A stretch of DNA of 64,000 nt from an uncultured Clostridia bacterium (GTDB lineage: Bacteria > Bacillota > Clostridia > UMGS1883). The notes under the pieces were generated by a model. It did no database searches. It saw nothing but the letters and a program-made list of their open reading frames with translations, and was not told the origin of the DNA. Positions 43,064 through 50,606 of this stretch are shown here, piece by piece. Made by a program: the position numbers and the translations under genes. How positions within the stretch are numbered: position 1 is the stretch's first letter; the number at the start of each line of letters is the position of its first letter. The stretch covers positions 124,001-188,000 of the forward strand of contig CANPZO010000001.1 in NCBI GenBank assembly GCA_947589005.1, given 5' to 3'.

Positions 43064-44416
43064 TTACATCCCCCGCTCATGCAGGCGTATTCTGTCCCTA
43101 AATTCCTTCATATACTCAGTGAGGGCGGCGCGCTCGTTTTCCACACGGCCGTTCATCACGCCGTTAAGACAGTGACGCAGGGCCGCTCCTATCCGGCGGC
43201 CCTCAAGACCGACGGCGGCGGCGTCCCTCCCGTCCACGGCCAGAGCGCCAAGCTCGTGGCACAACCCTTCTCCCGTTATACGGCGGAAATTTTTGCGCCC
43301 GCCCTCAATCAGGTCCAGCTTTTCCTCCCGACGGTACATGGACTGCGCCAAAGTGTCGGCCCTCATTACCTCGAATAAATCCGGCATCAGCTCTTCCCCT
43401 ATAAGGGAGGTGAGCTTCAGCGTCTGGGAAAGGCCGCCGGTGAGCCGTACATCGTGGAAGCGTACCAGCTTTTCGGCTTTTTCTATCGAGGCGTTGTCCC
43501 ACTTGAGCCGGCGGAGTATATCTCCCGCCATCCTCGCCCCGACAGCGGCGTGGCCTTTGAAGTGGCCCGTCCCGTTTTTAAGCTTAAATCTCAGCGGCTT
43601 GGCGGCGTCATGGAGCAGCAGGGCGGCCTTCACCGCCGCGTCACCGCCCTCATAGCCGTCCACGGCGGCGAGTATATGGGTGTAAACGTCGTAACAGTGG
43701 TGGACGGTCCTCTGCTCAAAGTCAAAGCAGGGTCTAAGCTCCGGCACCACCTCGGCAATCACCTCCCGAAAGCGCGTAAAGGCCGGACGGACGCGGCCGT
43801 TTTGGAGGGCCTTGAAAAGCTCGTCCCTCCGGCGCTCGGCGGAAATATTTCGAAGCAGCGCCCTCTCCTCCAGCATGGCGGCGGCGGTGCGTTCCTCCAC
43901 TTCAAAGCCCAAAGAGGCGCTGAACCTAACTCCGCGAAGTATGCGGAGGGCGTCCTCGCCAAAGCGCAGCCGAGGCTCCCCCACCGCCCTTATCAGGCGT
44001 CGGTCGATGTCCACGCGCCCGCCGAAGGGGTCGCAAAGCCCACGCTTGGGCGAATAGGCCATGGCGTTGACGGTGAAATCCCGACGGGACAAATCGAGGG
44101 TCAGGTCGCCGGTAAACTCCACCCTTTCGGGCCTACGGTTGCCGGCGTAGGGACCGTCCACACGGAAGGTGGTTATCTCATAGGCCCCGCCGCCCTCGAT
44201 GACGGTTACGGTGCCGTGCTTTATGCCCGTTTCAATAATACGGCGGCCCGTCAGGGCGGCTTTTACCTCGTCGGGCCGGGCGGAGGTGCAGATGTCCCAG
44301 TCCTTTGGCTCGCGTCCCATGAGGCTGTCGCGGACGCAGCCGCCCACCGCATATGCCTCGAAGCCCGCCTCCTCAAGCCGGGAGAGCAGGCCGAGCACGC
44401 TTTCGGGAATAATCAT
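43064..44416 (-). CDS. cca: CCA tRNA nucleotidyltransferase with HD domain
   Basis: 450 residues. Adds CCA to tRNA 3' ends. The class-II nucleotidyltransferase motif is YAVGGCVRDSLMGREPKDWD (catalytic DxD in DWD), then RRDFTVNAMAY and the RNA-binding region (GEDALRILRGVRF). A C-terminal HD domain (about 255-400) has LLLHDAAKP and HAAVGARMA. Such HD forms are common in Clostridia. ATG 44416 follows AAGGAGG at 7 nt; the longer frame to 44437 is not supported. It is divergent from the lipid kinase gene. Confidence 0.93.
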   Translation of the reverse strand: MIIPESVLGLLSRLEEAGFEAYAVGGCVRDSLMGREPKDWDICTSARPDEVKAALTGRRIIETGIKHGTVTVIEGGGAYEITTFRVDGPYAGNRRPERVEFTGDLTLDLSRRDFTVNAMAYSPKRGLCDPFGGRVDIDRRLIRAVGEPRLRFGEDALRILRGVRFSASLGFEVEERTAAAMLEERALLRNISAERRRDELFKALQNGRVRPAFTRFREVIAEVVPELRPCFDFEQRTVHHCYDVYTHILAAVDGYEGGDAAVKAALLLHDAAKPLRFKLKNGTGHFKGHAAVGARMAGDILRRLKWDNASIEKAEKLVRFHDVRLTGGLSQTLKLTSLIGEELMPDLFEVMRADTLAQSMYRREEKLDLIEGGRKNFRRITGEGLCHELGALAVDGRDAAAVGLEGRRIGAALRHCLNGVMNGRVENERAALTEYMKEFRDRIRLHERGM

Positions 44417-44427
44417 AAAACGCCTCC

Positions 44428-44456
44428 TTGACAACACTGAAAAAATGGTGTAAAAT
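44428..44456 (+). promoter_or_regulatory. promoter of the lipid kinase gene
   Basis: TTGACA (44428-44433), 17 nt, TAAAAT (44451-44456). Confidence 0.75.
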
Positions 44457-44481
44457 ATACATTAAAAGAGAGGTCATAAAG

Positions 44482-45369
44482 ATGAAGAAAATGCTTTTTG
44501 TATATAACCCCCACGCGGGCAAGGCTCAGATAACCGGCAGCCTTTCGGCGATAATAGACATATTCACCAAGGGCGGCTACCTTGTCACGGCGAGACCCAC
44601 TCAAGCCTCGGGCGACGGCATGGAAGTCATAAAGGAGCTGGGCGAAAAATATGACATTGTGGTTTGCAGCGGCGGCGACGGCACCCTTTGCGAGGCGGTG
44701 GGCGGCCTTATGTCCCTGCCGAGGGAAAAACGCCCGCCCTTGGGCTATATCCCCGCCGGCAGCACCAACGACTTCGCGTCCTCGCTGGGCATACCCAAGG
44801 ACATGAAGGACGCGGCGGAAATGATAATCCACGGCATACCCTTCCGCTGTGACATCGGCGCTTTCAACGAGAAATACTTCACCTACGTGGCGGCGTTCGG
44901 GGCCTTCACCTCCGTATCCTACGGCACCCCTCAGCAAATAAAAAACGTCCTCGGTCACACGGCCTACATATTGGAGGGGGCCAAGCAGGTGGGCAGCATA
45001 AAGCCCTACCACATAAAGCTTGAGGTGGGCGAAAAGGTCATAGAGGACGACTTCCTCTTCGGAATGGTCAGCAACGCCACCCAGGTGGGCGGCATGAAAA
45101 CTCCGTCCGAGCTGGCCATCTCACTCAACGACGGTATGTTCGAGGTGCTTCTGGTACGTTCGCCAAAGAGCCTCGCCGACATTCCGGATATGCTTTCCGA
45201 GGTAATACGTCTGGACATGAACGCCAAGAGCTACCTCAACTTCAAGTGCAGCAGCATCACTTTCTCCAGTGAAACGCCCATACCGTGGACCATCGACGGA
45301 GAGTTCGGCGGCGACCGCGAAAGGGTGGACATACGGAACATCAGCAACGCCATAGGCATTATCGTATGA
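44482..45369 (+). CDS. diacylglycerol kinase-like lipid kinase (YegS/DgkB family)
   Basis: 295 residues. DAGK_cat domain with the nucleotide-binding loop VVCSGGDGTLCEAVGG (GGDGT) and the FVYNPHAGKAQ first strand, a central IPAGSTNDFASSLG motif and a C-terminal beta-sandwich with DGEFGGDRERV. Probably phosphorylates a membrane lipid such as diacylglycerol to feed phosphatidate recycling (DgkB-like). Monocistronic, own promoter, bidirectional terminator downstream. Confidence 0.93.
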   Translation: MKKMLFVYNPHAGKAQITGSLSAIIDIFTKGGYLVTARPTQASGDGMEVIKELGEKYDIVVCSGGDGTLCEAVGGLMSLPREKRPPLGYIPAGSTNDFASSLGIPKDMKDAAEMIIHGIPFRCDIGAFNEKYFTYVAAFGAFTSVSYGTPQQIKNVLGHTAYILEGAKQVGSIKPYHIKLEVGEKVIEDDFLFGMVSNATQVGGMKTPSELAISLNDGMFEVLLVRSPKSLADIPDMLSEVIRLDMNAKSYLNFKCSSITFSSETPIPWTIDGEFGGDRERVDIRNISNAIGIIV

Positions 45370-45392
45370 CCCTTTTTGTTCGATAACGATGT

Positions 45393-45432
45393 AAAAGAGA
45401 CCGCTCGGAGTTGAGCCGACGCGGTCTCTTTT
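45393..45432. terminator. bidirectional terminator between the lipid kinase gene and hup
   Basis: AAAAGAGACCGC / GCGGTCTCTTTT, 12-bp stem, T-run on both strands, between convergent genes. Confidence 0.9.
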
Positions 45433-45444
45433 TATCGGAAGATA

Positions 45445-45717
45445 CTACTTTAAGCTGTCTTTCAATGCCTGGCCTGCCTTAAACGCAGGAACCTTCGTGG
45501 CGGGAATTTGAATGGTCTTACCCGTGGCAGGGTTCTTACCTTCACGAGCGGCCCTGTCCCGTACCTCAAAAGTACCGAAACCAACAAGCTGAACCTTTTC
45601 GCCCTTCTTCAAAGCGCCTTCAACCGTAGCTGTAAACGCAGCCAGCGCCTTTTCGGTGTCCTTCTTGGAAAGTCCTGCTTTTTCAGCCATTTCCGCAATC
45701 AATCCGGCCTTATTCAT
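45445..45717 (-). CDS. hup: HU DNA-binding protein
   Basis: 90 residues, canonical HU. Histone-like DNA-bending dimer that organises the nucleoid. N-terminal [20 protein letters not shown], core [20 protein letters not shown] and the DNA-binding arm [18 protein letters not shown] are all clear. Strong GGGAGG SD. It lies downstream of mazG, as in many Clostridia, but has its own promoter inside the end of mazG. Confidence 0.97.
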   Translation of the reverse strand: MNKAGLIAEMAEKAGLSKKDTEKALAAFTATVEGALKKGEKVQLVGFGTFEVRDRAAREGKNPATGKTIQIPATKVPAFKAGQALKDSLK

Positions 45718-45780
45718 TTTGATAACCTCCCTTTTTTTATAAAAAATATAGGTTTAAAGTTTTAAAAACCTTAATCACGC

Positions 45781-46446
45781 TTATTTTAACACATTTTGTG
45801 AGCAATTGCAAGTGTTTTCTTCAAATTTTTTTACAAATTTTATATATTTTTTTAAAAATATGCCAAATTCTTCTTCGGGGTCCCTTCCCGCGTCCACCGC
45901 TTTCTTCATCGCAAGGAACATTTCATACCCGAAATCACCGGTGTTTGGTATTTCGGAAAACCCTCTTTTGACCGCCTTTTTGTAGAGCTTTTCGCCTCTG
46001 GTCAGGGCGGGCAGGGCCTTGCTTACGCCTTCCATCTCCTGGGACAGAGTCTCCTGTCCCCGCTCGCGGCGTTTTATCTCGTCCCAGCGGTCCAGCACCT
46101 CTTCGGCGGTGTCGGCCTTTGCCTCGCCGAAAATATGAGGGTGGCGGGCTATCATTTTTTCGCAGACGGCGTCGGTCACATCGTCGATGGTGAACTCGCC
46201 CGCCTCGGCCCCTATCTGCGCGTGGAGAACCACCTGAAGCAGCACGTCGCCCAGCTCGTCGGCCATCTTCGCCCCGTCGGAGCCGTCAAAGGTCTCCGCC
46301 GCCTCATAAGCCTCCTCTATCATATGCTTTTTCAGCGATTGGTGGGTCTGCTCCCTGTCCCAGGGGCAGCCGTCCGGCGCCCGAAGCCGCGCGATTATGC
46401 CGCACAGGTCGGCGAAGCTTTTTTTAGTTTCTCCACTTTTTTCCAT
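45781..46446 (-). CDS. mazG: MazG nucleoside triphosphate pyrophosphohydrolase
   Basis: 221 residues. House-cleaning NTPase converting (d)NTPs to NMPs. The all-alpha catalytic motif is EEAYEAAETFDGSDGAKMAD then ELGDVLLQVVLHAQIG (EExxE...ExxD), preceded by LRAPDGCPWDREQTHQSLKK, the family signature. The second half has a degenerate second domain, as usual (LPALTRGEKLYKKAVKRGF). ATG 46446 follows CGGAG and lies one base after the stop of the upstream spoVB-like gene. Confidence 0.96.
   Translation of the reverse strand: MEKSGETKKSFADLCGIIARLRAPDGCPWDREQTHQSLKKHMIEEAYEAAETFDGSDGAKMADELGDVLLQVVLHAQIGAEAGEFTIDDVTDAVCEKMIARHPHIFGEAKADTAEEVLDRWDEIKRRERGQETLSQEMEGVSKALPALTRGEKLYKKAVKRGFSEIPNTGDFGYEMFLAMKKAVDAGRDPEEEFGIFLKKYIKFVKKFEENTCNCSQNVLK
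45783..45811 (-). promoter_or_regulatory. hup promoter
   Basis: Minus strand TTGCAA (45806-45811), 17 nt, TAAAAT (45783-45788), overlapping the 3' end of mazG. Confidence 0.6.
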
Positions 46447-46447
46447 G

Positions 46448-47932
46448 TTATACACTCCGTTTTTTCTTAAATTCCGACAGGTCCACGGCCTTCAATGCCA
46501 CCGCGAGGACAAGATAGACCGCCCCCGTCACGGCCACGGCCGTTAAAAATCCGAGACTGCCGCGCATGAGAGCGTACACTCCCCTGCCGACCAGCACGGC
46601 TATGCCCGCGGCGGCCAACGGCCTGAAAATCACGCCCGCCGGCAGGCTGAAGCCAAGGTGTCTGTAGAACAGCAGCACAAAGGCCGCGCAGGACACCGCG
46701 TAGGCTATCACCGTCGCCAGCGGCGCCCCGGACACTCCGACGGCGGGCACAAGCAGAAAGTTAAGCCCCGTTTTTACACCCACCGTGAGACCCAGCAACG
46801 CTATGGGCTTCCAGACGCAGCCCGTGGCCTGGAGTATGCCGGAAATCACCTGAGTAAAGGGTATCAGCAGCATGAGCACGCCTGTGAACATAAGGGGCTC
46901 GCTGTGGGCGCCGCCCTTATACAGCAGCTCCATTATCTCGCTGTGGAAGCTGACGGCCCCCAGCATACACGGCATGGAAATAAACATTACCATCCTTACG
47001 GCGGATACGGCGTTGCCCCGAAGCAGCCCCCCGTCGCCGTCGCGGTGAGCCTCGGCGCTGGCCGGAGCCACGCTCATGGTAACGGCGGATATGACGGTAG
47101 CCGGCAGGTTATATATCGTAAAGGCCCGTGTCAGGTAGCCGAACTGGGCCTTCGCCTCACCTGCGGCCATGCCGGCCCCGGTCAGTATCTTCTGAACGGT
47201 CAGGGTGTCGGCCAGCATAACACAGGCGAACCCCGCCGCCCCGAGGGTCACCGGCACGGACATCATCACAATGCGGCCCATGAAGCCCAGCGTCGGAGCC
47301 CTGCGAACGCTGATATATTTTTTGCCAGCGATTAGCAGCGCGGCCGCCCCGCAGACAGTGCCCGCCGTCACGCCTGCCATCGCCCCGGCCGCGGCGGTAC
47401 CGATGCCCCTGGGTACCAGCAGAGCGCAGACGCCAAGGCCGACGCCAACCTTGCACAGGCTGTCCAGCATCTGACTGACGGCCGAGGGCAGCATATTGCC
47501 CCGGCCCTGAAAATATCCCTTATAAGCACTGACAACGCCCAAAAATACTATCGCCGGAGCCATAACTCTTATGGCGAGGAACTCCGCCCCGTCGCCGCTT
47601 ATAAAGCGGGCAACGGGCCTCGCGAAAACGAACAGCGCCCCCGCAACCGCTATCCCCACCCCGGTCACAAGGACCAGCGCCGAGGAGCGTATCCTCGCCG
47701 CGTCCTCCTCGCCGCTGTCGGCGACAAGATTGCTGACCGCCATGGGTATGCCCGTGCCCCCCACCGCCAGCATCCAGTTAAATATCGAATAGGCGCTCTG
47801 ATATATGGCTATACCCTCGGCGCCTATGAAAAACTTATCCAGCGGTATCTTAAAGACCGCGCTCAAAGCCTTGCACAAAAGAGACGCCGCCGAAAGCAGC
47901 AACGCTCCCTTTACGAAGCTGCGGCGGCTCAT
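46448..47932 (-). CDS. SpoVB/MurJ-type polysaccharide flippase
   Basis: 494 residues with about 14 membrane helices. MOP-superfamily flippase; SpoVB acts in spore cortex synthesis and MurJ in lipid II flipping. N-terminus SRRSFVKGALLLSAASLLC, then IPLDKFFIGAEGIAIYQSAY, typical of the family, and FQGRGNMLPSAVSQMLDSL. The order spoVB-mazG-hup matches the Bacillus yabM-yabN region and Clostridia. The start overlaps the stop of the DUF624 gene by 4 nt. A second member is at the left edge of the window; the roles could be split between vegetative growth and sporulation. Confidence 0.9.
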   Translation of the reverse strand: MSRRSFVKGALLLSAASLLCKALSAVFKIPLDKFFIGAEGIAIYQSAYSIFNWMLAVGGTGIPMAVSNLVADSGEEDAARIRSSALVLVTGVGIAVAGALFVFARPVARFISGDGAEFLAIRVMAPAIVFLGVVSAYKGYFQGRGNMLPSAVSQMLDSLCKVGVGLGVCALLVPRGIGTAAAGAMAGVTAGTVCGAAALLIAGKKYISVRRAPTLGFMGRIVMMSVPVTLGAAGFACVMLADTLTVQKILTGAGMAAGEAKAQFGYLTRAFTIYNLPATVISAVTMSVAPASAEAHRDGDGGLLRGNAVSAVRMVMFISMPCMLGAVSFHSEIMELLYKGGAHSEPLMFTGVLMLLIPFTQVISGILQATGCVWKPIALLGLTVGVKTGLNFLLVPAVGVSGAPLATVIAYAVSCAAFVLLFYRHLGFSLPAGVIFRPLAAAGIAVLVGRGVYALMRGSLGFLTAVAVTGAVYLVLAVALKAVDLSEFKKKRSV

Positions 47933-48882
47933 TTGTTCTTCACCTGTTTGTCGGAAAACACCTTGTCGTCGGCTTCGATATCCCTGCGGAGAGAGTTGAG
48001 CCTTTCCTCACGCTTGGCCTCCTCGGGGTCGCGCATATACTTTTTAATGAGAGGATAGGTTATGAAGAGCTTCGTATAATCCACCATGGCAAAAAGTATT
48101 ATGCCGATGAGCAGGCCGAAAAGCGGCATAATCACCGTAAGCGCGGCAACTATAAGGGCTATCAGTATCCCCAGTACAAAGGCCGCCGCCGTCTGGGGGA
48201 GCTTGCCCAGCACCATTATAAAGGAATTTTTGTATACATCTCGCAGCTTGAATTTGAAGCTGGTGATAACGGGATATATGTATATGTGCATCATTCCCCA
48301 CATCAGCGCCACAAACAGCAGCAGGGTCTGTATCAGCTTGAGCAAAATGCCGCTCCCAATTATACTTTGAACAAATTTATTGGGGAAGTAATATATGCCG
48401 AAGCTGAAGGTCAGCACCGCGACGGCGAGGCAGTCGATGGCAAAGGCGACGGTGCCCTGCAAAAAATTGCTTTTGAAAGCGCCCCAGAAGTCCTGCCACA
48501 CCCAGGCATGGGTATCGTCGATATATTTGCGTATAACATTGTCGAGACCACACGAGGCCGCTCCGCCGCCGTTCAGGGTATACATGACCAATACGCCCAG
48601 TATGGTCAGCAGAGTTCCGTACTCGTCCATTATCGCCTTAATGCCGGAGGTATCGACACCGCAAATCATCATGACGACTATCATGATGTTGTTGCAGATG
48701 AACCACATTATGAGGTAAGGTATAATTGAGAACAGAAGATACAGAAAGTTGACGGTCACCAGCTTCCATATCCGCCGCCCCAGAATGTCGAAATATTTGG
48801 CCGCGCCCTTCTTTTCCGCCTCGTCCTTGCGGACGCCGGGGCCGGGCTTGTTATAGTCAAAAAGTCCAAAAAAACCTGCCAA
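47929..48882 (-). CDS. DUF624 (YesL-like) membrane protein
   Basis: 317 residues, about six membrane helices. N-terminal FFGLFDYNKPGPGVRKDEAE is the DUF624 hallmark, followed by a KYFDILGRRIWKLVTVNFLY segment. YesL-like proteins often accompany sugar-uptake loci, including those for rhamnogalacturonan, though the function is unknown; here it sits upstream of spoVB. It starts with TTG 48882, 7 nt after GGAGGG; the TTG at 48897 is part of that SD. The charged C-terminal tail (KREERLNSLRRDIEADDKVF) is probably cytosolic. Confidence 0.85.
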   Translation of the reverse strand: MAGFFGLFDYNKPGPGVRKDEAEKKGAAKYFDILGRRIWKLVTVNFLYLLFSIIPYLIMWFICNNIMIVVMMICGVDTSGIKAIMDEYGTLLTILGVLVMYTLNGGGAASCGLDNVIRKYIDDTHAWVWQDFWGAFKSNFLQGTVAFAIDCLAVAVLTFSFGIYYFPNKFVQSIIGSGILLKLIQTLLLFVALMWGMMHIYIYPVITSFKFKLRDVYKNSFIMVLGKLPQTAAAFVLGILIALIVAALTVIMPLFGLLIGIILFAMVDYTKLFITYPLIKKYMRDPEEAKREERLNSLRRDIEADDKVFSDKQVKNK

Positions 48883-48950
48883 GGTCAGTCCCTCCAATTT
48901 ACGTTTTGTCTATATTATAACACCGTTTAGGCAAATTTACAAGCCCTTTT

Positions 48951-50141
48951 TTACTCTATAACGCCCTGCTCAAGCAGTTCGATAAACTGCTTGGCGGTAC
49001 GGGGGCTGCGTCCGCCGTGGCGGATGGCGTGGGCCTCGGCCTTCACAAGGAGGCGGTCGGTGTCCATGGTTATGCCGTGCTCGCGGGCGAGGCTTTCAAC
49101 GATTTCACAGTACAGCTCCTTTTCCGGTTTCAAAAAGGTCACGGTCAGGCCGAAGCGGGCCGCGAGACTGAGCTGCTCCTGCCGGGTGTCCGAGGCGTGT
49201 ATCTCGTCCCCCTCCCTGTCGCCCATGGTTTCTCTGACCAGATGGCGGCGGTTGCTGGTGGCGTAAATGGCGGTATTGCGTCCCCGGCTGCCGACGCTGC
49301 CCTCAAGTATGGCTTTAAGGGCGGCAAAATCCGCGTCGCCCGAGCCGAAGCTGAGGTCGTCGATAAAAATTATGAACTTGAGAGGGCTGCCCTCGAGACT
49401 GTCCATGAGCCCGGGCAGCATATAGAGCTGGTCCTTTCGCACCTCGATAAGACGCAGGCCCCTGTCCTTCATGGCATTGGCAATGGCCTTCACGGTGCTG
49501 CTCTTGCCGGTGCCGGCGTCCCCATATAGAAGGACGTTGTTGGCCCCGCGGCCCTCGATAAGAGCCAGAGTGTTTTTTAGCACGGTCTCCCTCTCCCGCT
49601 CGTAGCCGTACAGCCCCTCCAGCGTCTGCGGGTCGGGGTGACGGACGGGCACGGGTGAGCCGCCGCCGTCGAGGGTGAACATATGATACTCCACAAAAAT
49701 ACCATAGCCCTTGGTTGGTATCTCGGCGACGCGGCGGCGAAAGACCTCGGCGGCATCGACCTCGCGGCCGTCAAACTCGGGCAGAGGCATACCGGCGCCT
49801 ATACCCTCGGTCAGCTCGCCGCAGTCAAGGGACGCCAGCTCGTCCAGTATCTCAAGCTCCGCCTCAAGCCTTTCCTCAAGAAAGGGGCCGGGCCGCCTGC
49901 CGGAAATAACGCGCTCCACATAGGGATTTTCGTCCCCGGCAATATAGTCGAGGATCCAGTCGGCGAGACTGTCGCCCTTTTTGTACAGCTCGTATACAAA
50001 GGCGCAGTAAAGCTCCGCGGCGCCGGCGGTCCCTCTGCCCCGCAAAAACTCCCGAAGGCCACGGATAAGTGGTTCGTCCAAAATTTTTCTGAATATGACA
50101 AGCGTCCCAAGCTTGTCGTTAAGCCGCTCAAATTTGTCCAT
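48951..50141 (-). CDS. DUF815 family AAA+ ATPase
   Basis: 396 residues. The C-terminal 230 residues match DUF815: GYERERETVLKNTLALIEGR, Walker A YGDAGTGKSSTVKAI, Walker B FIIFIDDLSF, sensor TSNRRHLVRE and the GRSPRTAKQFIELLE ending. The N-terminal 170 residues are alpha-helical without a recognised domain. Substrate unknown. The 5' leader has a terminator-like hairpin right before the SD (50163-50185), and a TTGCGG-N18-TATAAT promoter (50226-50255). The gene is monocistronic and divergent from the PBP1A operon. Confidence 0.88.
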   Translation of the reverse strand: MDKFERLNDKLGTLVIFRKILDEPLIRGLREFLRGRGTAGAAELYCAFVYELYKKGDSLADWILDYIAGDENPYVERVISGRRPGPFLEERLEAELEILDELASLDCGELTEGIGAGMPLPEFDGREVDAAEVFRRRVAEIPTKGYGIFVEYHMFTLDGGGSPVPVRHPDPQTLEGLYGYERERETVLKNTLALIEGRGANNVLLYGDAGTGKSSTVKAIANAMKDRGLRLIEVRKDQLYMLPGLMDSLEGSPLKFIIFIDDLSFGSGDADFAALKAILEGSVGSRGRNTAIYATSNRRHLVRETMGDREGDEIHASDTRQEQLSLAARFGLTVTFLKPEKELYCEIVESLAREHGITMDTDRLLVKAEAHAIRHGGRSPRTAKQFIELLEQGVIE

Positions 50142-50225
50142 ATTATCTCCTCACTTAAAAAATGACAGACACTCCGTATCTGCCACAAAACACAGGTCGT
50201 TAGCCCGATAAAACGCTTCATTTAC

Positions 50226-50255
50226 ATTATAACAGCTTGTTCTTCACCGCCGCAA
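50226..50255 (-). promoter_or_regulatory. promoter of the DUF815 gene
   Basis: Minus strand TTGCGG (50250-50255), 18 nt, TATAAT (50226-50231); leader of about 75 nt. Confidence 0.55.
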
Positions 50256-50307
50256 GGGTAATTTTACAAAAAATCCCCGGGGCATGGCCGGTATTTTTGT
50301 ACAAATC

Positions 50308-50343
50308 AACAAAAAAAATGACAGAGCGCGTCAGCGTCTGCCA
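50308..50343 (-). terminator. minus-strand terminator in the divergent region
   Basis: Minus strand TGGCAGACGC, TGAC loop, GCGCTCTGTCA (one bulged base), then eight Ts. A transcript it would end is not evident. Confidence 0.55.
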
Positions 50344-50606
50344 CTAAAAAGGAGGGAAAATGAAAAAAGTTTTCGTACCCTCATCGAGTACACATATATA
50401 TTAGCATATTATTTTCCCCGTCACAAGGGGCATTTTATTACAATTCTACAATATTTATCGAGGATTTTTGTGCAATACTTACAAAGGGACAAAAATCCGT
50501 AAAATTAAGGCGTATTTACGGCCTTTTGTAATACTTTTTTAATTATTTTGATTTAGAATATAATAGATAGTATATGTATACGCTTACTTTTATCGGAGGT
50601 GCGATC

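Larger units (their letters stand above)
50142..50606. other. divergent control region between the DUF815 and PBP1A genes
   Basis: 465 bases. Minus strand: promoter at 50226-50255 and two hairpin-plus-T-run structures at 50156-50185 and 50308-50343 that share TGGCAGA / TCTGTCA stems. Plus strand: a 14-codon ORF with an AAGGAGG SD (50360-50404, MKKVFVPSSSTHIY) and, near 50561, a TATAAT that may serve PBP1A. No longer ORF is credible. Confidence 0.5.
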
